The notes beneath the pieces are model-generated. The model was not told the DNA's origin. It saw only the letters and a list, made by a program, of their open reading frames with translations, and ran no database searches. Below, in pieces: positions 27,729 to 35,845 of a DNA stretch of 64,000 nt. This DNA comes from Maribellus sp. CM-23. GTDB taxonomy: Bacteria > Bacteroidota > Bacteroidia > Bacteroidales > Prolixibacteraceae. Location: contig NZ_JADWYJ010000003.1 in NCBI RefSeq assembly GCF_021354595.1, positions 434,001 to 498,000 of the forward strand, written 5' to 3'. Within the stretch, counting starts at the first letter, position 1, and the number at the start of each line of letters is the position of its first letter. A program made the translations under genes and the position numbers.

Positions 27729-27757
27729 ACCTGAATGGTGAAACATTCGGGTTTTTT
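27729..27757 (+). terminator. plus-strand terminator in the leader of the acyl-CoA dehydrogenase gene
   Basis: A 9-bp stem (acctgaatg/cattcgggt, one G-T pair) with a 6-nt loop runs into six T. No plus-strand gene ends before it; the upstream gene is divergent. It therefore lies between a promoter region and the next gene. Confidence 0.8.
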
Positions 27758-27838
27758 AACTGTTTGACTATCTGTAAAAAAATAACATCTCGTTACTACG
27801 AGAATGAAAAAATTGATAACCAACTTATTAGTGATTTT

Positions 27839-29377
27839 ATGAATTCAGAAATAGTTGCAGACGCCGTGGAGACGGAGAACAGAATTCCCTCATTGTCAGA
27901 TTTTTTGGACACGCTTAAATCAAAAATGAAAAGCGTATTTCACGAGAAAAATGATATCAATGAATTAAGTGTAAACAGAGGGCTTCCGGCTGAAGCTCTT
28001 CAGGAAATTATGTCGGCTAATCCGTTGTCGGTAGGGATTCCGAAAGAATATGGCGGACGCGGCGGACTGATGCACGAAAACATTGCCTTGCTGGCTGCGG
28101 CTTCCTACGAATCGTTGCCGCTTTCCTTAACATTTGGAATTAATTCGGCTTTGTTTCTACAGCCGGTGGCAAAATATGCGAAAGAAGAGGCTAAAGCTCC
28201 CGTTTTCAAACGTTTTCTTGAAAAACAAAATATGGGTGGTTTAATGATCACCGAACCCGATTATGGCAGCGACGCACTGAACATGCAAACATTTTATACC
28301 GAAAAAGAGAGCAGGTTTCATATTAAAGGGAAAAAACACTGGGCAGGATTAACCGGCCAGGCCGATTTTTGGCTGTTAACCGCACGGCAACAGGCCGATT
28401 CGGGTAATTTGCAGCGCGATATCGACTTTTTTATTTGCGATGTAAGTGCTCCGAACCAAAGCATTAAGGTGGAAGAATATTTCGAAAATCTTGGCCTTTA
28501 CATGATTCCGTACGGCCGAAACCATATTGATGTAAAGGTGCCTTCGGTACAAAAGCTGGAACCTCATTCTACGGGGGTAAAAATGATGCTGGATTTGCTG
28601 CACCGTAGCCGAATGCAGTTTCCTGGAATGGCTATGGGCTTTATTAAGCGTATGCTCGACGAAGCCATTGTGCATTGTAAGCAACGGTTGGTAGGAGGGA
28701 AGAGCTTGTTTTCGTACGACCAGGTACAGGAGCGTTTGTCAAAGCTGCAGGCCAGTTATACCATTTGTTCGGCCATGTGTGCCAACAGCAGCAAGAAAGC
28801 AGGGATTGAAGTGGATCTGGTGCCTCACGGGTTGGAGGCCAACGCAGTTAAAAGTGTGGTAACCGATTTAATGCAGGAAGCAGCACAGTCGTTGGTGCAG
28901 CTGGTGGGCGCAAAAGCTTACAAGCTAACCCACATTGCGGGGCGAGGCATTACCGACAGCCGCCCGTTTCAGATTTTTGAAGGCTCGAACGATATCCTTT
29001 ATGCACAAATTTCTGAAGGCCTTGTAAAGCTTATGAAACGTGCCAAAGAAAACAACCTGTTTCAGTTCCTGAAAGGTTTTGACCTGACCAGCAAAGCGGC
29101 CGGGTTTATTAAAGAGCAAACCAATTTCAATATCAATTTCCAGATGCCGCAACGTAATCTCGTTGATTTGGGAAAAATTGTGGGGCGGATTATCTCCCTC
29201 AATCAGGTTGTTGAGTTAATGGGAAATGGTTTCCGGAAAGACCTGGCCGAAGGTGGAATCAGCATGCTTCAGCAGGAAATTGCTGGATTACTGACCGTTT
29301 TTTCAATGAAAAACGAAACGCAGGTAGTGCAAGAGTATGAAGAAAATAGTTCGTGGCTAAATTTTGTAACTGCGTAG
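27839..29377 (+). CDS. acyl-CoA dehydrogenase family protein
   Basis: This FAD-dependent enzyme is expected to oxidise an acyl-CoA to the enoyl-CoA. I choose the ATG at 27839 (MNSEIVADAVETENR), giving 512 residues; the longer frame starts at a TTG right behind a terminator hairpin. Features include IPKEYGGRGGLMHENIALLA, GGLMITEPDYGSDALNMQTF (FAD/substrate segment), HIKGKKHWAGLTGQADFWLL and FQIFEGSNDILYAQISEG, where the flavin adenosine site lies. It is longer than the common 380-residue family and is monocistronic; no other beta-oxidation gene is near. Confidence 0.88.
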   Translation: MNSEIVADAVETENRIPSLSDFLDTLKSKMKSVFHEKNDINELSVNRGLPAEALQEIMSANPLSVGIPKEYGGRGGLMHENIALLAAASYESLPLSLTFGINSALFLQPVAKYAKEEAKAPVFKRFLEKQNMGGLMITEPDYGSDALNMQTFYTEKESRFHIKGKKHWAGLTGQADFWLLTARQQADSGNLQRDIDFFICDVSAPNQSIKVEEYFENLGLYMIPYGRNHIDVKVPSVQKLEPHSTGVKMMLDLLHRSRMQFPGMAMGFIKRMLDEAIVHCKQRLVGGKSLFSYDQVQERLSKLQASYTICSAMCANSSKKAGIEVDLVPHGLEANAVKSVVTDLMQEAAQSLVQLVGAKAYKLTHIAGRGITDSRPFQIFEGSNDILYAQISEGLVKLMKRAKENNLFQFLKGFDLTSKAAGFIKEQTNFNINFQMPQRNLVDLGKIVGRIISLNQVVELMGNGFRKDLAEGGISMLQQEIAGLLTVFSMKNETQVVQEYEENSSWLNFVTA

Positions 29378-29501
29378 AAAACAAATTCTAACAACTTAAT
29401 TCGTTTGAAATATTCTGCAGGTTAATGCTGATGCAGGCAAACTTCTTTTTTTTACTTTGAATGAATTTTGAAATCTATTCTTAAAAGTAAAAGTAGAATT
29501 A

Positions 29502-29509
29502 TATTTTTG
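29502..29509 (+). promoter_or_regulatory. possible promoter -7 box for asnA
   Basis: TATTTTTG fits TAnnTTTG and lies 124 bp before the asnA ATG. No convincing -33 element accompanies it. Confidence 0.3.
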
Positions 29510-29633
29510 TGTTCAAACTGACGAAAAAGTTATAAAATAAAACAAGCGTGTTTTAGAAAAATGAAAAGCGGTTTGCCAAATGCCAGCCGCGAAGTCAGGT
29601 TTTATACAGTAGAAAACAGCTATTTTAAACAAC

Positions 29634-30668
29634 ATGAATTTATACATACCAAAAAACTACAAATCCGTACTGGATGTAAATCAGACTGAGCAGGCAATCA
29701 AGCAATTGAAAGATTTCTTTCAGTTGAATCTTTCTTCGGAGTTGCGCCTGCGAAGAATTACTGCGCCACTTTTTGTAAAAAAGGGAACAGGTATTAACGA
29801 TGATTTGAATGGAATTGAAAGGCCGGTTTCGTTCCCGATAAAGGAGTTGGGCGATGAAATGGCTGAGATTGTGCAGTCGCTGGCCAAATGGAAAAGACTG
29901 GCCTTGGCCGATCTTCAGTTTCAGGATGGTTTTGGGATTTACACCGATATGAACGCGATACGTCCGGATGAAGAACTTACCAATATTCACTCGCTTTATG
30001 TGGATCAGTGGGACTGGGAGCGCGTAATTACAGCAGAAGAGCGAAACCTGGATTTTCTGAAATACATTGTTCGTAAAATTTATTCGGTATTGGTACGCAC
30101 AGAGTATTTTATTACCGAGAATTATTTGGATTTGGACCCCCAACTTCCGGAGGAAATCACTTTTGTACATGCCGAAGAACTGGCTAAAAAATACCCGGGG
30201 TTGACTCCCCGCGAGCGTGAAAACGAAGAATCGAAGAAACACGGGGCTATTTTTGTGATCGGGATTGGCAGCGAAATGCCAAACGGTGAAGCCCACGATG
30301 GCCGTGCACCCGATTACGACGACTGGAGTACGCCTACTGTAAACGGTTACAAAGGACTAAATGGCGACATTATTTTATGGAACGATGTGTTGCAACGTTC
30401 GTTCGAAATTTCTTCGATGGGAATAAGGGTCGACAAACGCACTTTGCTGGAGCAACTCAGGATTAGCGGGCAGGAAGAGCGGAAAGAGCTGCTTTGGCAC
30501 AAAATGTTGCTAAACGACGAATTGCCGTTAACCATTGGCGGTGGCATTGGCCAGTCGAGGTTGTGTATGTTCTTTTTAAGAAAGGCGCACATTGGTGAAA
30601 TTCAGTCGAGCATTTGGCCCGATGAAATGATTGAAATCTGCAAAAACAGCGGAATTCACCTGTTGTAG
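29634..30668 (+). CDS. asnA: aspartate--ammonia ligase
   Basis: AsnA makes asparagine from aspartate and ammonia with ATP to AMP cleavage. The 344-residue length is near the 330 of E. coli. The class II aminoacyl-tRNA-synthetase-like fold shows in FFQLNLSSELRLRRITAPLF, VQSLAKWKRLALADLQFQDG, IYTDMNAIRPDEELTNIHS and VDQWDWERVI, with a C-terminal motif 3-like PLTIGGGIGQSRLCMFFL. All are diagnostic. It is followed after about 120 bp by the tRNA-Arg gene that hosts the island. Confidence 0.97.
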   Translation: MNLYIPKNYKSVLDVNQTEQAIKQLKDFFQLNLSSELRLRRITAPLFVKKGTGINDDLNGIERPVSFPIKELGDEMAEIVQSLAKWKRLALADLQFQDGFGIYTDMNAIRPDEELTNIHSLYVDQWDWERVITAEERNLDFLKYIVRKIYSVLVRTEYFITENYLDLDPQLPEEITFVHAEELAKKYPGLTPRERENEESKKHGAIFVIGIGSEMPNGEAHDGRAPDYDDWSTPTVNGYKGLNGDIILWNDVLQRSFEISSMGIRVDKRTLLEQLRISGQEERKELLWHKMLLNDELPLTIGGGIGQSRLCMFFLRKAHIGEIQSSIWPDEMIEICKNSGIHLL

Positions 30669-30741
30669 CAGAGAAGAAGCGGCAAAAAGTGAACATTAAA
30701 ACGACAAATTTTGAATTTTCTGATTTATTTGGAGTTTTGAA

Positions 30742-30772
30742 TTTGGAGTTTGAAATTTGATTTATACTTTTG
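30742..30772 (+). promoter_or_regulatory. promoter of tRNA-Arg
   Basis: TTTG at 30742-30745 is separated by 19 bp from TACTTTTG at 30765-30772, a full match to the Bacteroidota TTTG-N19-TAnnTTTG pattern. The tRNA starts 17 bp later. Confidence 0.75.
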
Positions 30773-30789
30773 CAGCGCAAAATAAGGCT

Positions 30790-30864
<75 letters not shown>

Positions 30865-30866
30865 TT

Positions 30867-30906
30867 AAAATCAGTTAGTTACATTTTATGTGATTAGCTG
30901 ATTTTT
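30867..30906 (+). terminator. island-borne terminator for tRNA-Arg
   Basis: A 16-bp stem (30867-30882 with 30890-30905, three G-T pairs) with a 7-nt loop is followed by T-rich sequence. It differs from the chromosomal terminator now found behind the right-hand tRNA copy. Confidence 0.75.
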
Positions 30907-30932
30907 CTTTTATACACAGGTTTAACGGAGCA

Positions 30933-30953
30933 ATGTAAACCAAGATGTAAACC
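30933..30953 (+). repeat. paired ATGTAAACC motifs, left end
   Basis: ATGTAAACC occurs at 30933-30941 and 30945-30953, 12 bp apart. The same pair with the same period occurs at the right end (40837-40857). This is the arrangement expected for arm-type integrase-binding sites. Confidence 0.65.
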
Positions 30954-30963
30954 ATTTTACATC
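30944..30963. promoter_or_regulatory. inverted repeat abutting the integrase start
   Basis: GATGTAAA and TTTACATC form an 8-bp perfect inverted repeat with a 4-bp spacer, ending at the base before the integrase ATG. It overlaps the second arm-type motif, so integrase or a directionality factor might repress translation or transcription here. Confidence 0.4.
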
Positions 30964-32181
30964 ATGAATGCTTCAATTTCAGTCGTATGTTTTAAGTCAA
31001 AAACCCTTGCTAATGGCGAGAATCCGTTAATGTTGCAAGTAAACAAGAATGGTAAACGGAAATACAAAAGTCTGGGTATCTCTGTAAACCAAAATCACTG
31101 GGACTTTAAAAAGAACCGTCCAAAGCCCACTTGTCCTGATGGTGAGTACATTCAGCAAATTATTCTAAACAAGGTAACTGAGTTACAAAAACAAGTGTTA
31201 AACTATGGCGCAGACAATCAAAATTTTACTCTCAACAAACTTTTAAACGGTAGCAGCAATCAAGTAAAAGAAGTTAAAGTAGGAGAGTTCTTTAATAAAC
31301 TAATAAGCGAATTTGGAAGCTCTGGAAAGGTTGGCAATAGGAGAGTTTACAAAGATGCTTTGAATACTGTTAAAGCTTTCTCTAAAGGAAATCTGAATTT
31401 TACATTTGCTGATATTGATGTTAACTGGCTCAATCGATTCGAAAATTGGATGAGAGCCAACAAGAACAAAGAAACTTCAATGAGTTTAAGATTGCGAACT
31501 TTAAGAAGTGCTTATAATAAAGCCATTGAAGAGAAAGCTGCCTATAAGATTAACTATCCTTTTAACGAATTTAAAATAAGTAAATTCAATACAAAAACGA
31601 GTAAACGAGCTATTACAAAAGCTGAAATCCAGAAAATTATTAAAGTCAATCTGAGTAAAGAAAAAGAATCTGTTCAGCTTGCAAGGGATATTTTCATTTT
31701 CAGTTACTTGTGTAGCGGAATCAATTTCACTGACATAGCAAACCTCCAACCTGATAATATTAGTGGAAATCAAATGCAATACATAAGGCAAAAAACAGGT
31801 AAGAAAATCAATGTCTTATTGATTCCTGATACAATTAAAATCATTGAAAAATACTCTATTGCAACGCCACAAACCGGACATATTTTTCCAATACTTGACA
31901 AACGAATACATAAAACAGCACAACAAAAGCGAAACAGAATACATAAAGTGTTAGGCCGCACTGGGAAAGGATTAAAACGGATTGCAGAACTATGCAAAAT
32001 TACCACCAATTTATCGACCTATGTAGCCCGTCATAGCTTTGCAACAGTTCTGAAAAACTCAGGTGTAAGCATTGCTTTAATCAGTGAAGCACTGGGGCAT
32101 TCCGCACTTTCAACAACTCAGATTTATCTAGATAGCTTTGAAAACAAACAGTTTAATGAGGCTATGAAACATTTGATTTAA
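30964..32181 (+). CDS. tyrosine-type site-specific integrase
   Basis: This 405-residue recombinase of the Bacteroidota type probably moves the island in and out of tRNA-Arg. The N-terminal arm-binding domain covers residues 1-90, followed by an SAM-like core-binding domain (about 100-200, SEFGSSGKVGNRRVYKDALN) and the catalytic domain. Catalytic features are TYVARHSFAT (Arg-His), LGHSALSTTQIYL (His and nucleophile Tyr) and GINFTDIANL where the first Arg would be in other families. In this subgroup that Arg position is often different. It faces into the island directly after the intact tRNA, the usual layout for tRNA-targeting elements. Confidence 0.93.
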   Translation: MNASISVVCFKSKTLANGENPLMLQVNKNGKRKYKSLGISVNQNHWDFKKNRPKPTCPDGEYIQQIILNKVTELQKQVLNYGADNQNFTLNKLLNGSSNQVKEVKVGEFFNKLISEFGSSGKVGNRRVYKDALNTVKAFSKGNLNFTFADIDVNWLNRFENWMRANKNKETSMSLRLRTLRSAYNKAIEEKAAYKINYPFNEFKISKFNTKTSKRAITKAEIQKIIKVNLSKEKESVQLARDIFIFSYLCSGINFTDIANLQPDNISGNQMQYIRQKTGKKINVLLIPDTIKIIEKYSIATPQTGHIFPILDKRIHKTAQQKRNRIHKVLGRTGKGLKRIAELCKITTNLSTYVARHSFATVLKNSGVSIALISEALGHSALSTTQIYLDSFENKQFNEAMKHLI

Positions 32182-32230
32182 ACACTTGACAAAATATTGC
32201 TTGCATTATTATAATTGATAAATTTGTAAC

Positions 32231-32446
32231 GGCTGAAACGTCAGCAATTTATTGATTATAACGTAAGCGTAAGGCATTATTCTTAGTCTCGAAAATCGCC
32301 AATTTTAGAAACAGCACAAGAATAATAGCAATAGCGCTCACGCTCATTTTATATGGGCGTGGGACTGTTGTCTATTTTTGTGTTGTGGGTGTTTGGCGAT
32401 ACCTCGGGACTGGATAGGCATTCAGTTCCCACGCTTTTCATTTTTT
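32231..32446 (+). ncRNA. candidate structured RNA between the integrase and lipoprotein genes
   Basis: This gene-free stretch has several well-formed helices on the plus strand: gctga/tcagc with loop AACG (32232-32245), attattctt/aagaataat (32276-32284 with 32318-32326), acgctcat/atgggcgt (32340-32347 with 32353-32360), and gcgtgggactg with cagttcccacgc (32357-32367 with 32423-32434, one bulge). The last helix is followed by a T-rich tail, so it can act as a terminator. The last two helices share bases 32357-32360 and cannot both form. I do not recognise a named RNA family. Confidence 0.45.
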
Positions 32447-32484
32447 ACGCCTAATGAGGGAGCGGTTAGGGCAAACACATTATT

Positions 32485-33180
32485 ATGAAAAGAAGTCTTT
32501 TAATTTTCGCTCTCTTTGCTTTAGTTATTAGCTGTAAAAGCATTTACTACAGTGATCTAAGTCCGAAAGGACAAGTCTCAAACAAACTACCTGCTTTACA
32601 ACCTCAGTACAATACTTACAATCTGGAAAATATTTACTCCAGAGGCAGTACAGTTTCTTCTACCTCTGGTGCTTATAACAGCTATTATATAGAAAAAACA
32701 GATAAAACATTAAACTCGGGGTACAGTACCACTACTTCAACATCCTATGCAGATGAAAGGATTCAAGATGTAATCACAATCTTTGAAAAGGATGTAATTG
32801 AAAACATTACAAATAATATTGGGCAAAAGAAAGGATATGCAAGGTTCAACATAAGAACCGGGGAAAGTTATTCTAAATTCAAGACCGGTAACTTTCTAAT
32901 TGGCTGGTGTTTCTTATTTACTCCATACTTATTTGGCATGAATGCAAGTAAAGGAATAACCACGCTTGAAGTTGAAGTTGAGCTGTGTGATTTATCAGGG
33001 AATACGGTAGGTAGGTACAATGCTTTTTCTCATGTTGAAAAAACCGTCGCATTGTGGAGAGGATATAACAAAACAAATGCGGTAAGAATGTCAAACATTG
33101 AATGTGTAACAAATTGCCTCAATCAAATAAAAGAGAAAATTGACAATGATTCGCGAAGATTAAGAACCCTATTAAATTAA
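32485..33180 (+). CDS. hypothetical lipoprotein
   Basis: This 231-residue protein has a short signal sequence with a lipobox at residues 14-17 (LVISC). The N-terminal half of the mature protein is rich in Ser, Thr and Tyr (STVSSTSGAYNSYYIEKTDK). A middle hydrophobic segment (FLIGWCFLFTPYLFGM) could be a membrane or core helix, followed by TLEVEVELCDLSGNTVGRY. I know no family for it. It is followed by another exported protein gene after 5 bp, so the two probably form an operon. Confidence 0.75.
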   Translation: MKRSLLIFALFALVISCKSIYYSDLSPKGQVSNKLPALQPQYNTYNLENIYSRGSTVSSTSGAYNSYYIEKTDKTLNSGYSTTTSTSYADERIQDVITIFEKDVIENITNNIGQKKGYARFNIRTGESYSKFKTGNFLIGWCFLFTPYLFGMNASKGITTLEVEVELCDLSGNTVGRYNAFSHVEKTVALWRGYNKTNAVRMSNIECVTNCLNQIKEKIDNDSRRLRTLLN

Positions 33181-33185
33181 CCCAA

Positions 33186-33668
33186 ATGAAAAAATATTGT
33201 AAGGGCAGTCCGAAAAAACTGAAATCTATAATTTCGACCTTTACCCTTTTACTTATCGTACTTACAAATGTTTCAGGGCAGGACATCGATCTAACTTACA
33301 AGGTAACGAATTACGAAATCAACGGTGAAAATTACGATCAACTGGCATTAAAGGGAGATGTAGCACTATCATTTTATAAATGCACTAACGGTTCTTTATG
33401 CTTCGCAAATCAATGGAGAGCCTTTGACTCTCAATCTTATGGAGGTGTTCATTCATTTAAGAAAAGGGAGATCCCGGAAACGAAAACTACCTATCCCGGA
33501 GTTGAGATAAAGTTCACATGGGAATACTTCAATACTTATGACAGCGATAGAGGAACGGCAGCTGTAACCATAACACATTTCTTGGTAAGCGAAACATGGA
33601 AATTTAAAGCGGAAATTGTACTCATGGAAACAAACGATGTTCTAAAGTTTAAAGGTTTTTTGGAATAA
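33186..33668 (+). CDS. hypothetical exported protein
   Basis: This 160-residue protein has a long basic n-region and a hydrophobic signal segment (IISTFTLLLIVLTNVSGQ), with cleavage likely after SGQ. The mature part is predicted to be beta-rich (VTNYEINGENYDQLALKGDV, EIKFTWEYFNTYD) with two cysteines. No family is recognised. Its start lies 5 bp after the preceding lipoprotein stop, suggesting that the two work together at the cell envelope. Confidence 0.7.
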   Translation: MKKYCKGSPKKLKSIISTFTLLLIVLTNVSGQDIDLTYKVTNYEINGENYDQLALKGDVALSFYKCTNGSLCFANQWRAFDSQSYGGVHSFKKREIPETKTTYPGVEIKFTWEYFNTYDSDRGTAAVTITHFLVSETWKFKAEIVLMETNDVLKFKGFLE

Positions 33669-33735
33669 GAACATATATATAAACACTTAGTGTCCCAATA
33701 ATAAATACATCTATTAACAACTTAATCAGATAATT

Positions 33736-33867
33736 ATGAATGGAATTATTCGTGCGCTAATTTCAGTAAGAATAGGCTATTTTATTTGGTTCACAACGAT
33801 GAGAGCAGGTAAATCTTCTGGTAAAAAAACGTTGTCCTTGATATGGAAGTTATGGAATGAATCCTAA
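33736..33867 (+). CDS. possible 43-residue membrane protein
   Basis: An ATG-initiated frame of 43 codons lies in the gap between two exported-protein genes. The peptide has one hydrophobic segment (IIRALISVRIGYFIWFTT) and a basic, Lys/Ser-rich second half. It could be a small membrane protein or chance. There is no family match and no strong ribosome site. Confidence 0.3.
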   Translation: MNGIIRALISVRIGYFIWFTTMRAGKSSGKKTLSLIWKLWNES

Positions 33868-33937
33868 CTGTGGATGCTCATTTACCCGGTGATTTTATTT
33901 TAAACAAGCTAACTAATTTAAATACAACAATAAAAAG

Positions 33938-34435
33938 ATGAAATACTTAATTTATGTCTTGGGTTTTATATTTTTTTTAGGCTGTCAGAATTCAGATAAG
34001 CCCAGAATAAAGGATGTTGCTTATTTTGAATCATATCCATTGGTAAGTAAGTTTGGTGGGGAAACTATAATGGGAGACCCTGTTTTTGGAATAACCAACT
34101 ATCTTGAAATTGAAGTTTGTTATCCGGGAGCATCCGAAACTAGAACCATTGAGAATAGATATACTCCATGGGTACTTGAAGAAAATGGGACATATAAAGT
34201 TGTAATACTCACAGACTCAGAAAATCCAGTTGTTAAAAAGAAAGGACCATTAGCAATTGCTTCACCCGATTCGAATGAATGGATTAAAAAATTAAGCAAT
34301 TACGAAATTTATGACAAGGTGCTTTTTAGTGCAAAAGTGCCAATCCTTGTAAAAGATAAATATTATTCAAAGAAAGATGAAAACGATAAGTTAGTTTATT
34401 ATAGAGAGGCATTTCAAAAGGAACCCAAAAATTGA
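33938..34435 (+). CDS. hypothetical lipoprotein
   Basis: This 165-residue protein starts MKYLIYVLGFIFFLGCQNSD, a short signal with lipobox FLGC. The mature domain has no recognisable motif; it is mixed alpha/beta with several aromatic residues (PWVLEENGTYKVVILTDSE). It is the last plus-strand gene before a convergent gene. Its low G+C matches the rest of the island. No function can be assigned. Confidence 0.72.
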   Translation: MKYLIYVLGFIFFLGCQNSDKPRIKDVAYFESYPLVSKFGGETIMGDPVFGITNYLEIEVCYPGASETRTIENRYTPWVLEENGTYKVVILTDSENPVVKKKGPLAIASPDSNEWIKKLSNYEIYDKVLFSAKVPILVKDKYYSKKDENDKLVYYREAFQKEPKN

Positions 34436-34481
34436 AGAAATCAGTGAAAAATAAAAGTGACCTTTTTCAAATCTTGGTGGT

Positions 34482-34513
34482 AAAAAAAGAGAGTGCCCAA
34501 TTGGACACTCTCT
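34482..34513 (-). terminator. terminator of the minus-strand island gene
   Basis: An 8-bp outer stem (agagagtg/cactctct, 34488-34495 with 34506-34513) plus an inner 4-bp stem. On the minus strand it is followed by seven T (34482-34488). Confidence 0.8.
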
Positions 34514-34535
34514 GATTAAATTAATTATCCGATTC

Positions 34536-35075
34536 TTATTGATGTTTTTTTGGCTTATACTGCTCCAAGTTCAGTTCTTCATCCGTGAAAACTTCAACAT
34601 TCATTAAATCAAGTTTTTCAGGCTTAAAAACCGATCCTAATCCATATTTGAAAACTTCGTTCGTCTTCTTCTCACCACAAATCACAACATGTTGAGCTAC
34701 GGCATTCTTGTTCAATTCGTGTTCCTCGCAAAAATTTACAAAATCTTCCATTCCTACAACTGCACTCACTCTATTCTTCAGGATCGCATAGAACATATAC
34801 TCCTCAATATCTTTAATTTTCAGTTTGATCAGTTGCTTTAAAGTCTGTGGATCTTTATAAACTTGAGACTTAAGACTTCTGTTGGCAGCTCGCATAATTG
34901 CTCCAAATTTTTTTTCATCTGGATTTATTTTGCGTACTCGCTTGTAACTTTCAGCTCTATCAGCCTTTTTAGTTTCAATCTGTTTAAGCTGCACTCTAAG
35001 TTTTGCTAATTCTTGATTAGCTGCATATAAATCATCAAACAATTCCTGATTAATCGTAATAACATTATCTTTCAT
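34536..35075 (-). CDS. hypothetical coiled-coil protein
   Basis: I start this at the ATG at 35073-35075 (MKDNVITINQELFDDLYAAN), giving 179 residues; nine more upstream codons are possible. Residues 10-40 look like a coiled coil (LFDDLYAANQELAKLRVQLK). The rest is charged and helical, with KIKDIEEYMFYAILKNRVSA and VNFCEEHELNKNAVAQHVVI. A regulatory or DNA-binding role is possible but not shown. It is the only minus-strand gene in the island and has its own terminator. Confidence 0.65.
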   Translation of the reverse strand: MKDNVITINQELFDDLYAANQELAKLRVQLKQIETKKADRAESYKRVRKINPDEKKFGAIMRAANRSLKSQVYKDPQTLKQLIKLKIKDIEEYMFYAILKNRVSAVVGMEDFVNFCEEHELNKNAVAQHVVICGEKKTNEVFKYGLGSVFKPEKLDLMNVEVFTDEELNLEQYKPKKHQ

Positions 35076-35845
35076 AATAATAGTCTTTAAAAATGTAAAC
35101 ATTAATTATCTAATTTGCTCCTTAAGACTATATTATGCTGTAACTGACCTTTGGCAAAACTCACAATATGTGTCGGTGTCCCGTTTGTTTTTTGGTTCTC
35201 GACTTACTCTTCTCCACACAGGTCAGTCCAAAATTCAATGAACGCTTATCGCCAATTTGAAAACGGAGCATTTCTTCTCCCTGACAACAATGATTTTTGC
35301 CGCAAACACTATACCATATCATTAAGTTAAAAGACTATACACATTATTTTTTATCATGTTCATGACTAAACAGATTAGATTACAAGCTGTGTTCTACTAA
35401 TCGCAATAAATTACTAAACGCTTGATAACAAACAGATCTAATGCCACAAATTTTATATTGAGGTTATTTTTTGTCCCGCAGGTGAACTATCTTTGTAGCA
35501 TAAATCATTCGGGAGTAATGCCATTGATTTTGAATCATTTATCACGTCTACAAGGATTCACGACTCAGTTACATTTTATCGGTTAATTTTTTGTTCATAA
35601 CTGTTAAGCTGTCAAAATTTCTGACAGGTTGCATTTTGTGCTGAAATTTCAGTAATGAAAATTTTTGTCCCTCGTAGAAACCAACTCAGGAACAATTACT
35701 CCCCGAATTCTCGAAAAACAATCAGATAGTGAAGACGGATTTTTGAATTCCGAAATGGGAAAAACCTCTAAAAAGTAAAAGTGGGAAAAAATGCGTCCAT
35801 CAAAATTACTAGATCAATTAAGTGTTTAACCTTTAATTTTTATTT
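35076..35845. other. long gene-free region in the island
   Basis: This is 770 bp without a supportable ORF. It holds a TAnnTTTG box (TATCTTTG, 35488-35495), a small hairpin ctgtca/tgacag (35609-35627) and the palindrome ctgaaatttcag (35641-35652). It may contain the promoter of the helicase-like gene, an origin, or an untranslated RNA. I cannot tell which. Confidence 0.4.
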
